From: Aulostomus chinensis
Taxonomy: Eukaryota; Chordata; Actinopteri; Syngnathiformes; Aulostomidae
DNA: 64,000 nucleotides
Reading direction: 5' to 3'
Assembly: GCA_037954235.1 (NCBI GenBank)
Contig: JBBMOA010000017.1
Location: 2,797,501-2,861,500 of the forward strand
In this document: piece by piece, positions 24,711 to 37,178 of the stretch
How the letters are laid out: each line of letters begins with the position of its first letter
Numbering within the stretch: position 1 is the stretch's first letter
Program-made: the position numbers and the translations under genes
Notes under the pieces: model-generated
The model's input: only the letters and a program-made list of their open reading frames with translations
Database searches by the model: none
Told to the model about the DNA's origin: nothing

Positions 24711-25089
24711 TTTAATTCAACACACTTTCCATTCCATGTTCTCCTTCTTCTCCTGTTGAGGGTGGTGGGGGTGGAGCCTATCCCAGCAGCCTTCACCCTG
24801 GACAGGTCACCAGTCCATGGCAGGGCCAACACATAGAGACAGACAACCATTGGCTCTCCCAGCCACGCCTACGGTCAATTTAGAGTCTGGATTAACCTGG
24901 TCCCTCTTGATGTCTTTGGACTGTGGAGGAAGCTGGAGTACCAGAGAGAACCCAGCAGGAACAGGGAGAACATGGAGACTCACCCAGAAAGACCCCGTGC
25001 TGCAGCCGGGGCTCCACCCACAACCTTCTTGCTGGGGGGCCACAGTGAGGACCACTGCTCCACGTGTCACCTGTTTAATTCAACACACT
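24711..25089 (-). mobile_element. tRNA-headed SINE with L2-type tail, flanked by 16-bp target-site duplications
   Basis: A perfect 16-bp direct repeat, TTTAATTCAACACACT, occurs at 24711-24726 and 25074-25089 and brackets a 347-bp element. Read on the minus strand, the element starts with a degenerate tRNA-like head (GGAGCAGTGGT, an A-box remnant). It continues with the fish-wide block containing GTCCAAAGACAT and CTCTAAATTGACC, and ends with the CTGGGATAGGCTCCACCCCC block and a GGATGG-like tail (here eroded). The block resembles the 3' end of fish L2/Maui LINEs, from memory. The duplications show insertion by target-primed reverse transcription. A second copy in the opposite orientation lies at 51973-52307. 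Confidence 0.85.
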
Positions 25090-27113
25090 AGAAGACATAT
25101 TTCACACTAACCTGCAGAGCTAAAATTAATATCTTTATTATCTGCGTCGAGGAGCTGCAAAAAATTCAATTTTTTGGCCGCAAGTCATCGCGTCACCTTG
25201 TGGCAAAAGGAAATAACACGGGTTTTTCTGCACTTTGACTTACTGATTTACGCCTCCTAGTAGGTGGACCAGATTCAGAAAACCCTGAAGAACTTGGTGA
25301 CGGTGTACGGCGAAGACTGTGAGCTATCGTTTAACGGTGTTGCAGTGGCGAGGCAGACAGTTTTGATATTCAGCCATACAACTGAAATCTGTAGGATGGG
25401 TTCAAGGCAAAGGACTAAATTATCGCGACAACATACATGAACTTTTGGGCTCCTCATGGTCAGATTTTCACCTTAACATGTTTGAAATGAATTTAAAGGA
25501 ACACACCAACTTTTTTGAGAACAAAGCTTCCCCCCCCCCCCATCATTTCTAGGGCCAGGCGAGCACCCTTGACACCCCCTCCTCTCCATGTGGCAAGGAG
25601 GGCGAACGATCAGTTTCTCTAGTTTCTCCACAGATGAGAGGACAAAAGTTGAAGATAAATTCATGCATGACAAGCTTCTGTCGTTCTCCCGACATTTCTT
25701 GATGGTGAAAACACCAGAGCAGATGACACAGACAACAGGAAATAATTGCACATTAGGTGAAAGCAGATAGCCGTCCATATGGACGCCGCTGTCCTTGCTA
25801 ACCCTGATGGCGCTCCTCTTCAACAGGAATGTAGCGCTGCTGTCAGGCCTGTCACATAAAGAAAACTCAGCTTTGATCGGCCCTGGGCTCTGTTTCACTC
25901 GGCGTTTTGACCATTTTCTCACCAAGAATTGAAATGATGCAGGTTCTGATTTTAATAAGTGATGAAATTCTAATGAGGGCTGCCATCATGGGCCAAGAAC
26001 TATAAACTGGAAGACCAAGACTCTGAACGGGAGGTGCGTGTGAGCAGGTGCCTGTCTGTCCACCTCGCCTCTCATCCCACGTCAGCTGCCATGTCCGCCC
26101 CGCGTCTCATGGAAGGTGTGTGACATTCCGATTACGTGTAACAGCATTGTGATGTTTGGTGAGATATTCATCAGACAAAAGGATCATATTGTAATGTACA
26201 GCCTTGTATTTATTAACATCAGATACTGGTTGGAGTATCCAGGGTGAGGAATCTGTAGACTATGGAGCAACGTTGATCTCTGTGAGCCTTGGCACTGACA
26301 GAGGCTGTCAGAAATATGAACTGCACTATCCGGTTGCACGTCCAGCGTTCTCCCGTCCTTGGATACCCGAGAACACGCCATTTGGCTGGAATGATCTAAA
26401 CATGGGAAAATCCTGTTTTCCAGACCGATCCGAGATGGAAACATCAGGCAAATCACCTCTCACGGAGACTCTGAACCTTCCCTTCACCTACCACCAAATA
26501 TTCATCATGAAATCTAATAAAGCTCCACGTGAAGGAAACTCGCCTTCTGTCGCCATGTGACTGTGACGAGAAATACAAGAGCAGACGCAAACGCAAAATT
26601 CTGTCATTTTGGGGGAATCTATGTGAGGAACACCTGCAGATGTACCTGAGCCACTACTCGCCCGGCCCTGACCGCTCAACTCAACTGGTCACGTGACGCG
26701 TCCTTCTGTTACACTGTGAAATGTCGCGTTCAACTCGCCATTGTTCTGCTTCAGCAGGCAAAAGCGCTCTGGCTTGCTTGTGCTTCTGTTAGCCAATCAA
26801 AACTGTCATGGTGCTCTGAAGCCCAGGGTGCAGCGACAGGAACCTCACGAAAGCAAAATTTGTTTACGTGCTCATATTTGTTGCACAGACATCTTAGCAA
26901 CGCTTCATCCAACACCTGCCTCCAACTAATAATTGTCATTGTCAACACTTGGGCGGACAAATACGAACACTTGGGGTGAAGAATGAAGACTAATTCAACT
27001 GCCTCAGCACGGTTGACTTTACCAGCTGACGTGGCTTCGGTCCCCAGTTAAACGTGTTGTCCATAGTTAAGTAGTTATAAGCTGTGTTGTGACCATGAAA
27101 GAGGCTAAAGTCT

Positions 27114-27116
<3 letters not shown>

Positions 27117-27176
<60 letters not shown>
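27117..27176. repeat. (CA)30 microsatellite
   Basis: An uninterrupted CA tract of about 60 bp. Confidence 0.95.
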
Positions 27177-27179
<3 letters not shown>

Positions 27180-27231
27180 CATGCGACAGTCAGGCATGAT
27201 AATAACGTGGATTCCCCTGATGATGCATGCA

Positions 27232-27235
<4 letters not shown>

Positions 27236-27271
<36 letters not shown>
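27236..27271. repeat. (GT)18 microsatellite facing the (CA)30 tract
   Basis: An uninterrupted GT tract about 60 bp downstream of the (CA)30 tract. The two are complementary when inverted and could pair as a long hairpin. Confidence 0.95.
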
Positions 27272-27272
<1 letters not shown>

Positions 27273-28586
27273 AACCAGACTCCAGTCCTGGCCCACAGTA
27301 ATAAGATCAGCCTGTTTGGGCCTGACAGGCTGAGCTTCTCTCAGGGTGGCCCATCTGGCCAGGGCCCAGGCTGCGGCGCCAGCCACCGGCTCCACTGCAC
27401 AGGGACCCATCTGTGGTCCTGTGTGGTATCGACCATTACACTGCCAGGCCTGGTCTGACACATGGGTCCACTGGTCTGTGTGTGTTCTGCAGATGGGGTA
27501 GTGGGTCAGCTAAGACCAGCAAATCGCTCTTAGTGACGGTCTGACTCTGCCTGAGGTGTACAGATGGACGGGCTTCACAGCAGCAAGATGTTTCAGATGG
27601 AGCCGCTAAGCTGTCTGATGCCTAAAACAGAGGAGTTGCAATGAGCTCCTGGGAGATCCTTTAAGCCAGTTTTATTTCTGAGTCGATCATTGTCATTTTT
27701 CCAGGGTGAACACAAACAAGATCCCACCAGTTTGCTGTATTTTCAGCAGAGAATGACTCCAGTACAAACCAAGAGGAACTCTGAGGTTTGGGGATCGGCC
27801 CCTCAGAGCTGTGAAACGGGCGCGTTCATGTTCACGCAGACACTTCCCATTCAGCTCTCGGCCACGGTAGCGCCGTGAGCGACCAGCTGGCGCATTCACA
27901 CTCATCCACAGTGGCGCTGAACAGGAGGTTTCTTTGAAGCTCAAATCAAAATGTCTGTAGATTCCTGAGCATACGACTGGACGGAGAAGAAGCGGATTAT
28001 ACTGGACGATGCATGTGAGAGTTTACAAACGGACATTTTTGGACGGTTTTGCAAATGTTTGTAGTTGGCGGCGGTGGGGCGTCATTCGTGCCAAGCTAGG
28101 GATCCATGATTGGCTCTTTCTGCGTTTTGACACACAAAGCAGTGACGCAGCAGCGGGAAAATCCTCTTTAAGGCTTTGACCTCTATTTGTGAGTGCTTGA
28201 GGGGCAAAGTACCACCTTCCAGAGTACCACGTTACTGATGCGGCGATTCCGTGTGTTCAACAGGAACGGGTCCAAATTTACTTCCCAATAACACGCCATC
28301 GTCACGTGATGCCGTGTTAAGAGGTTGGGGTCAGTTTCATGTACTTCCATGTGATTGGGTTGATTTTTGAGGGTGCAAACTGAAAACCTTAAAATGAGAC
28401 CTAAATGGGGTTGTGAATTATTAAAGCAGAAATGCAGAGGGAGGCCTTTTTAAATAAGAATCATGAGAAATCGTGAGTTTCAATTTATTCACGTCCTTTC
28501 TTTCTTTGCTCAGGGTTTGCTAACGCAACCAAATCCTTCATAGCTAAACACTTACGTGCACTCTTAACCCTCGTGCACTCAAACGG

Positions 28587-29015
28587 CCCATCCCATAAAA
28601 GTGGAACAAAAATGTAATGCATAATTTTTTTTTTTTACTTTCAATGCATCAGATCTTTCCAACAATTTCAGACCTATACATAGATAATAAATCTATTTAA
28701 ATTTTTTTATATTTTATATGTTTTCATCTATTTTTTTTTGTCATGCAAACCCCTGATTTTTTTCAACAGGAAAAACACAAAATTTGCAATATTTCCTAAA
28801 ATGAGGTGCAAAGTGAAGTGTTTGTGATGACGCTATTACAGCCCCGACTGTGTCAATAATTGATGACAATATTGATTTCAATGCATTATTATTTTCGGCA
28901 CAGTGAGAAATTTAAAATGAACTTACACTTGTTGGCGTCCGTCTCATAAAAGTGCATAAAATGTAATCCGTAAATTATTATTTTTTTACTTCCAATGCAT
29001 CAAATTTTATACGTT
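28587..29015. repeat. Diverged direct duplication of an AT-rich block
   Basis: CCCATAAAAGTG, then a gap, then AATGTAATGCATAATTTTTT and TTTCAATGCATCA near 28593-28652 is echoed by CTCATAAAAGTGCATAAAATG, then TTACTTCCAATGCATCAAA near 28946-29005. The spacing is about 355 bp. This may be two copies of an old AT-rich element or an internal duplication. Confidence 0.6.
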
Positions 29016-29112
29016 TTATTATACATAACACAACATGCAAATGTTCATAACACTCACAACATGAAGTTTTTGTGTTTGAATGCCTTTTTGTCAACAGATG
29101 ATGTGTTTTCTC

Positions 29113-29137
29113 GTGTGTGTGTGTGTGTGTGTGTGTG
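29113..29137. repeat. (GT)n microsatellite
   Basis: A pure GT tract of about 12 units. Confidence 0.9.
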
Positions 29138-32100
29138 AATGTTTGCAGCTACTGAAAGCATGAATGACAGATACTACACGCTGCTCCTCACATACGTGTC
29201 CTCCACATTTGTTCACTGGCTCCACACTCTTTTGTGCTCAACGCACATGACTTCCGCTCTCTGGAGGGTCCTGGCTGTGGCTCCTCCTCCTCCTCCTTTC
29301 CTTCCTTTTCCTTCCCTTCTTCCTGACGGACCCGGCCCTGGGCTTGGAGGACCAAGCTGCTCCAGGAAGAGACGGCGCTTGAAGCTCTTGACGCTGCTCC
29401 AGCCGGGGTCAACAGAGGTGAACAGGATGTCTGCACTGAAGCGGGACGCATCAACCATGTGATAAAAGAGACACAAGGGCCAGCGGCGGCAGGAGAAGGT
29501 GCCACAAGCCTGGGGGAAAAAAACAAATCATCAGATGACATGAACACATTCATACACATTCTTCATGATGAACAGAAAAAGCAAAGAATGAAATCAAGTA
29601 AAGAGTCCATTGCTATATCACACACTCATACGTAAAGAGTAGCCATCAATAAATACTGAAACGAACAAGTGATGTGTCCTGGTCCAGGGGGGCGACAGCC
29701 CCTCTGCATCTCTTGTAGTCCAGGATGATCTGGTTTTCCTTTCCCAGATTCCTGGACCTCCGGCTCCCTGTGTCTTGTGCTCAAGAGAAGGACATTTTTC
29801 CTTTTTTTCAGGGAACAGTGGTCTTGTTGTGCGTGAAGGCAAACACAGAGGAAAGCACTTGTCTGTGTTTGGTGCTGAGCAGCTGCACGGGGAGCTGAGG
29901 TCTGTTTGACCTCAGTGTCCTGACCAGGACCGTCCTCCTCTCCTGCAGCGCATCAGCGAGTGAGGAACCAGACCAGCTCTACTTGTCATGAGAGAACTTC
30001 AGCTGTGATTTGGCACCACACAAATACAGTTGACTTGACTTTTATTTTGAAGGTAGAGGCTTCGATCTATTAGGTATTCATGGAAAAAACATGAAGAGAT
30101 GTTGGGGTTATAGTGTATGAAATCTGCGTGGTTAGAATGGGAGTCAATGGGGCAAATTTGGTCACCAGGTTCACAAGTTAATGGTGCAAATCTCCTATTC
30201 TATATACTTCTAATAGACAGGATTTTGGAATTAAGGAAATGAAAATTTTAAAAAATTAGTGGCAAAATTTCATCCAGTTAGCCTTTAAACTGGCCGGTAA
30301 GGAAATAAAAGCACCCAGAATGCCACGCTTGGTCCACAAGGTGCTCCAAACAGGGTTTCATGTGAATAAAACTCCTGATGTTCTCATGAAGGCTTCCCTG
30401 ATTCCTTTCCCCTCAGTGTTTACTGCTGACACAATTAGTTGTTGTTTCATTCTTTATGTAATTCTTAATGCTCAGGCCATTCAAGGAGGGTTACCCACTT
30501 ATGTTCTGTGTGCTCGGAGCATCAAGAGGGACCTGCGTCATCTCTCCAGCCAGCTTTTAACACAAGTTAGCAGGAGTCTTTTGGCCTGGCTGTTCTTGCT
30601 GCAGTGCAGAGTAACTGTGATTTGTCTTGGTGCTGAGCTGTTTGTATTGTCGGTACTTTATGTGATGCTATGTGCTGCACGTAGGGCGCCACTGCCAAAG
30701 AGATCTGAGACGGTTAAATGAGGGTCTCTTGCCTGTGGATTAAGTTATAGACAATAAAAGCAGACGATTTGTGCACAAATCCAGGCAGCAGAAGACAAAA
30801 CAAGCATCAGACTGGTGGCCGAGCGAATCCAGCCAAAGCAAAGTGTTTAGCGCTCCGTCTCCAGCCGCATCGAGAAGTCTGTGTCAGAAGCTTCCTTTTC
30901 CATGTGCCTGGGTGGATTTCTGGGAACAACTCTGAAGGCACATGTGTGACAGTTAGCAGTTTCTTAACTGCTTGTCCTCCATCTTTATTTTCCTTTTATG
31001 GAGATGAGAAGCCATACCTCTTTGGCTCCACACACCGAGGCCAGCCAGTGAGATGATTGCATCTGAAGAGAGGAAACCAGACGAGCCCCCTCCATGTGCG
31101 GCTCCAGGATGAAAGGGTGGTGTGAGGTAACGTGTACTGATACAAATAAACATCTTGCCTTTCATATCCACATTCACCACTTTATAGCACCAAGTCACAT
31201 CCCATTAGCTCCATATTACTGCATATAATTTAAGCTTGGGTGGCCACAATGGCAATTAAATCCCTTGTAGTGCTAGTGTTAGCATTGTGTTCCACCCATA
31301 AAGTTGATGCACATATCAGCATTGTTTTCAGATATGGGCTTAAATACTACAAGTCGACTTCAAACGCCTCTCAGTCCACTCGCCTCGCTGCACAGTTTAA
31401 AGCTCCACATGGTGTGTGGGACAATGGTGGCTCTTGAAAGCATTGTGGTAATCAGGGCCAATGGAATTTTCCCTGCATCATTAAAAAGGGATTGGTCTGC
31501 TCACCGTGTTCATGGGAAGTGCCGTTAGTTAACCCAACAAAGGTGCTCTGGCTGTGGACCCCCAGAGATGAAGGGCATGGCAGGGGCTCGACGAATCCAC
31601 CTCTAATCCTTTCGGCCCCATTGTACCGATACGCTCTAAACCCTCTGACCACTTCCCACTCTAATCTCAGCAGATTTGGACGAGTTAAACAAGCTTCTGA
31701 TCCGCAGGCCCTCAACTTCCATGTCCTCCCTCTCCGCTCGTGGTGAGGAGAGTCTAGTTCCAGCCACAGCTTTAACGTTAGAACTGGTGTAGTAACTCAA
31801 GCAGATTCATCAAGAAAACACAACGGGCTAAAGACGATAATCAGAAGAGTCAAGAGTTAATTACATAAAATGCAAAAATGTTCTTTGTTCCTCAGTTTAC
31901 TGTGGATTATCAAACCATTGTTTTACAGTCTGCACTTGCAACAAATGAGGATTTTCATCGTGAATCAATAAGTCAAACACTGGGTTCTCACACTGGACCT
32001 GCTGGAACAAGACACTCGGCCTCATTCATGACATGTTCGTCCGAACAAATCATTCTTACGGACTGTGGCACTGTGTTAGCCCTGCATTTAGTCTTACAGA

Positions 32101-32641
32101 CAGGAGGCCAAGCCTGATGGCTTCAGAGTACCACAGTTATGATGTAGGCTAACCTGAACGTAAGCATTGCAGTGGCTTACAGAGATCAAAATGAGATGTT
32201 TACATCGGCTGGTGGATTAGCCTTCAGCAGAACATAATCTCTGAGGCAAACAAAGCTTTGTGAGACCTAAAAGCAAAATCACCTCCATAAACGAACAACA
32301 CTTCATGATTTTTGCTCATGAATGCAGTCGTTAGATGAACAAATCAAAGGTTAGGCTAGGAACAAACTACACCGCCGACATCTAAGCTCAACATCAGCTC
32401 AAGTAGCCCACGTACCTCATAATAAGGTTTCCATAGCTTGAGCTTGTCGCCCGCCTCGTCACTTTCGAAAGCTTTCTCGAGGGCTGCGACACCAAAACAC
32501 TGAAGCTACTTTCCAAATATTAACATTCAAGAGCGCATTTTGTTTTTCTGGGCCTTTAGACATTGATCCAGTCTTTTCATTCAGTCAAGAGGAGACTGCA
32601 TGTATATGCATGAATAGATTAACAGCTATCTGCTGAGCAGC

Positions 32642-32662
32642 GGGGGGGTGGGGGTGGGGGGG
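32642..32662 (+). other. Potential G-quadruplex
   Basis: Three G-runs of 7, 5 and 7 bases separated by single T. They can supply four G3 tracts with one- or two-base loops. No promoter or gene is adjacent. Confidence 0.5.
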
Positions 32663-34138
32663 TAAGTAATAGCAAACTGCATTCAGGGGGTTGGTGGTCG
32701 TGACAAAGCACTTGACAGGCCAGTAGACACCCCGTAATTTGGGGCTGACCTTGGCTTGTTTAGCATTCCCTCTTGCTGCTGGTGACACTGACACGTGTCT
32801 GGGGCTGAGCTGACTGTAGGAGTTGGTGTGTGTGTGTCTGTGTGTGCGCGCGCGCAGATGGACGGACCGTTAGAGACGCACTCCTATTTTCCCAAGAGAG
32901 AAGGCAGAGGTCAGGGATCAAAGCCCCCCACTGACTCCCCACCCAGCTCCGTGTCTGGGGAGGCTCCAGAGCGAACCGCCGCTCTGGCCCTCCACATTAT
33001 GCAGTTTATGCAATTAATGCAGCGACAGGAATGGCAGGGGTCTGCAGGAGTGTGCGTTTGCATGGAAGGGAGTGTTGTGTTTGTGGCTGTTGTGACTTGC
33101 ACAGTGTGCCGCTGCAGTTGGCACGTGCTCCACACACAGACCGGAGTCTAGAGAGGTCTTTTAATTAAGGAATTTGTTAATTTTCTATTCAAGCTGACAG
33201 TGATGAATGGGGAAGCAGCACAGGTTCATCTCAGCCTCGGCTGTTTGGCAGACACAGCAGCCCGGGAGGCCTCTGGGTGCGATCATCGCACTCCGAAGCA
33301 GTATTTACACATGAAGATTTTCAAACCACCACCATCCCCCAACGAGATGCGGCACTCAGCTGCATGTGCGAGGCCTTGATAGCGAGCAGAAGTAAACAGA
33401 GTAGAACAATGGCTGCAAACTGTGTGAACAAAGCCAGAACTGTAACTTCTGTTTGGCTGCGGTGGAGGTAACATTTGGACTGCCTGGCGTTATCTCGGCG
33501 AGTTCCAGGTGTGGGCTTATCATGCAGCCTCCTCAGGCCTCCGGTTGAATCATCGGTGAAACACCTCCAACATTTCTCCTCCTAGAAGTTTCAAACGCTG
33601 CTAATTGTGTTCGAAGCAAAAACGCTGTCCCTTCAGCTGCATTTTTCTATGAGTTTGCATCAGGAATAATATTTCCTGAATCATGTTTTAAGGCCAGAAA
33701 AGGGAAGCGTGTTAAAAGTATTTAGCATAAAAATTCCCTGCCGACAGATCACATCAATCCACCCAAGAATATCGTCTATCGTCACGTTTCATTGAAGGAG
33801 GACGCTGTTGTGGTTACGCGTTTGAAAAAGTCAAACGCAGCGTGGATCAGGAGGTTCACTCATGAATCCATGACTGACATCACCCCCACAAAAACGGCTT
33901 GTTGCTTGAAGTTCTGCTTCAACTCACACTTGCAGCAAACTGAATTAACTTTAGCTTACAAGGTGCTTCAACAAGGAAGCACAAAATAAATACCAATTAA
34001 AAGTAGAACTGATACAGACATGAGACGAGATGAGATTATTAATCCCACGATGGGGAAATTTCTAATGTGGTCATTTTTCCAAAATGACATAATCACTGAA
34101 GGAGAACAGGAGAAAACTGTTCTGAGATATTCATTCAT

Positions 34139-34139
34139 A

Positions 34140-34170
<31 letters not shown>

Positions 34171-34182
34171 GCGTGTGTGTTT
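34139..34182. repeat. (GT)n microsatellite
   Basis: GT tract of about 20 units with two GC interruptions. Confidence 0.9.
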
Positions 34183-35529
34183 GTAATCTGCAACTGTTAT
34201 TTGTTAATCATTTCATGGTTTCTGTCTTTTTTCAATCTTGTTCCAGATTCTTAGGTAAAAGGATTTGCTGCTTTTTCATGGCAGAATGATTCAAATGAGG
34301 AGAGATGGACGAACCAAAAAAGCAGCCCACTGCTGTGTGTGATGAGGGATTCTGGCAGGTGTGTTTCAGATGTTCCTCACGTCGCATCGACTGATCGAGT
34401 CATTAGGCGTCACAATCATGAGGACGGGAGAACTGAGGGACGGTTTAAATGAAGCTGGTAAGAGTTCTAAAAACAAGTAACGAGCCCAGAAAAGTACTTC
34501 TGTTCCTGCGCGTCACTCTGGCATCCCGCTGAGATTCCCAGCAGCCCCAGAACAGCCCGGTACACCCGTCTCGAGCGGGCCGATGACCTGCTGACCGGCT
34601 TCAGCCACTTTCGGACCTTACTCGACAACGGTCTTTTTCTCTGTTTTCTTTCTTTGATCTATTTATTTCTCTTCTGCTCTGATGTTGCCTTTATTAAATT
34701 TGGGCTGCTTTATCTGCCGCGCCACAACTGTACTCCGCGTCTGTTTATTTTGTCAGCTATTTTTATTCTATTACACTTTCACCGGGTTTTAAGTGGGTTT
34801 TTTTTTTTTTCCTTTTGTGCAGCACTTTTTGAACTAAATAAATAATTTGCCTCGACTCCTGCGCTCGTGCCAGAAATCAAACCGTAAGATCGGCGGCAGC
34901 GGGGCTCTAAATTAAGCTCTTCAGAATATAAAATGATTTTATTTTACAGTCATTATCAACACTCTCTTTGTTGCTGCTGATCATGTTTTGCATTAAGAGC
35001 AATGCAGCCGCCCCGGAGCAGCAGAGCCACATGTCATCTCGGCCCCTGTGCTATTTATCTATTGTGATATGGCAGCCATTCATCTTTTAAATGCTCTCTC
35101 ACGATTTCCTTTGTGCATGTAGAGCTGGAGGTGACCTTGAAAATGGACCATGTGGTGTATTCTGATGATAATTTATTCTCACATGCAAGAAACTGTCTGG
35201 CTAACATGATTTCCGTCATGCTTTGTGCCATCGACTCTTGCTGTAAACTTTAATAGCAGCGTCTCCGCTTGGCTGTGCAAATTTTAGGGACTTTTGTTTT
35301 TTTTTAGCATGATTTTATATATAAATGTTTTATTCTTTTATAACACAAACTACAGGTTAGAATCTGTGAAACCAGTGAGCTTCGATGAGCCATAAAGAAT
35401 CATGTTTGGATTATCATAGATTTACATGACTGGAACTTTCCTGAAATACTAAATCACACGGTCGTTTTTCAGAATCCCTCAAAGTCTGCAGTGGACTGAT
35501 ATTGATTTATTAAATGAATGAGCCCCCCC

Positions 35530-35746
35530 ACACACAGACACACACAAACACACACACACACACACACACACTGGTAGTAAACTGTATCTTAGCTCCATTT
35601 TCAAAGTATTTCATGTACAAATGACTCTTCCTCCCAACTTTGACTGCTCTCATTGTTTCAAATGACAGAAACAGTAACATGGGCATTGTTCTAGCAGTCA
35701 GGTCAGTCATCAAGCACTGTTGTGTGTGTGTGTGAGCAGCTTTACC

Positions 35747-35775
<29 letters not shown>
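35530..35775. repeat. Cluster of three CA/GT microsatellites
   Basis: CA tract at about 35530-35571, GT tract at about 35720-35734 and CA tract at about 35748-35775, immediately upstream of the large minisatellite. Confidence 0.9.
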
Positions 35776-35779
<4 letters not shown>

Positions 35780-35889
35780 TGTTTTAATGCATATTAATGA
35801 CGTTAAACGGCCCACTGTAGAGGGGAGACAATGGAGCAGAGGCAGGCTGGTTGGGAGCACAAAGCAGTGGACTCAGGGGAGGTAGAACA

Positions 35890-37178
35890 GGTGCAGGGGG
35901 ACGTTACACTCAGCACACACTCCTCGATGCGGGGGGACGTTACACTCAGCACACACTCGGTGCAGGGGGACGTTACACTCAGCACACACTCGTCGGTGCA
36001 GGGAGACGTTACACTCAGCACACACTCGGTGCAGGAGGACGTTACACTCAGCACACACTACTCGGTGCAGGGGGGACGTTACACTCAGCACACACTCGGT
36101 GCAGAGGGACGTTACACTCAGCACACACTCGGTGCAGAGGGACGTTACACTCAGCACACACTCGTCGGTGCAGGGAGACGTTACACTCAGCACACACTCG
36201 TCGGTGCAGGGGGACGTTACACTCAGCACACACTCGTCGGTGCAGGGGGACGTTACACTCAGCACACACTCATCGGTGCAGAGGGACGTTACACTCAGCA
36301 CACACTCGTCGGTGCAGGGGGACGTTACACTCAGCACACACTCGTCGGTGCAGGGGGACGTTACACTCAGCACACACTCGGTGCAGGGGGACGTTACACT
36401 CAGCACACACTCGTCGGTGCAGGGAGACGTTACACTCAGCACACACTCGGTGCAGGGGGACGTTACACTCAGCACACACTCGGTGCAGGGGGACGTTACA
36501 CTCAGCACACATTCCTCGGTGCAGGGGGGACGTTACACTCAGCACACACTCCTCGGTGCAGGGAGACGTTACACTCAGCACACACTCGTCGGTGCAGGGA
36601 GACGTTACAGTCAGCACACACTCGGTGCAGGAGGACATTACACTCAGCACACACTACTCGGTGCAGGGGGGACGTTACACTCAGCACACACTCGGTGCAG
36701 AGGGACGTTACACTCAGCACACACTCGGTGCAGAGGGACGTTACACTCAGCACACACTCGTCGGTGCAGGGAGACGTTACACTCAGCACACACTCGTCGG
36801 TGCAGGGGGACGTTACACTCAGCACACACTCGTCGGTGCAGGGGGACGTTACACTCAGCACACACTCGGTGCAGGGGGACGTTACACTCAGCACACACTC
36901 GTCGGTGCAGGGAGACGTTACACTCAGCACACACTCGGTGCAGGGGGACGTTACACTCAGCACACACTCAGTGCAGGGGGACGTTACACTCAGCACACAT
37001 TCCTCGGTGCAGGGGGGACGTTACACTCAGCACACACTCCTCGGTGCAGGGGGGACGTTACACTCAGCACACACTCCTCGGTGCAGAGGGGACGTTACAC
37101 TCAGCACACACTCCTCGGTGCAGAGGGGACGTTACACTCAGCACACACTCCTCGGTGCAGAGGGGACGTTACACTCAG
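35890..37178. repeat. 33/36-bp minisatellite with higher-order duplication
   Basis: Some 37 tandem units each contain GGTGCAGGGGGACGTTACAC, then TCAGCACACACTC. Units are 33 bp, or 36-37 bp when GTC, CTC or an extra G is added. A block of about 14 units starting near 36031 recurs with the same order of variants from about 36627 (offset 596 bp) but lacks three units. Because unit lengths are mostly multiples of three, long frames are open in several frames on both strands (up to 472 codons). They encode mutually shifted versions of the same repeat, have no start or splice context, and are not annotated as genes. Confidence 0.95.

Noticed and set aside
24807..25110. Matching frames of about 90 codons at 24.8 and 52.0 kb
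   Set aside because: They are the same SINE copy read in two orientations, not a protein family.
30320..30721. 133-codon frame with hydrophobic stretches
   Set aside because: No homology recognised and no supporting exons; such a length is expected by chance in 64 kb.
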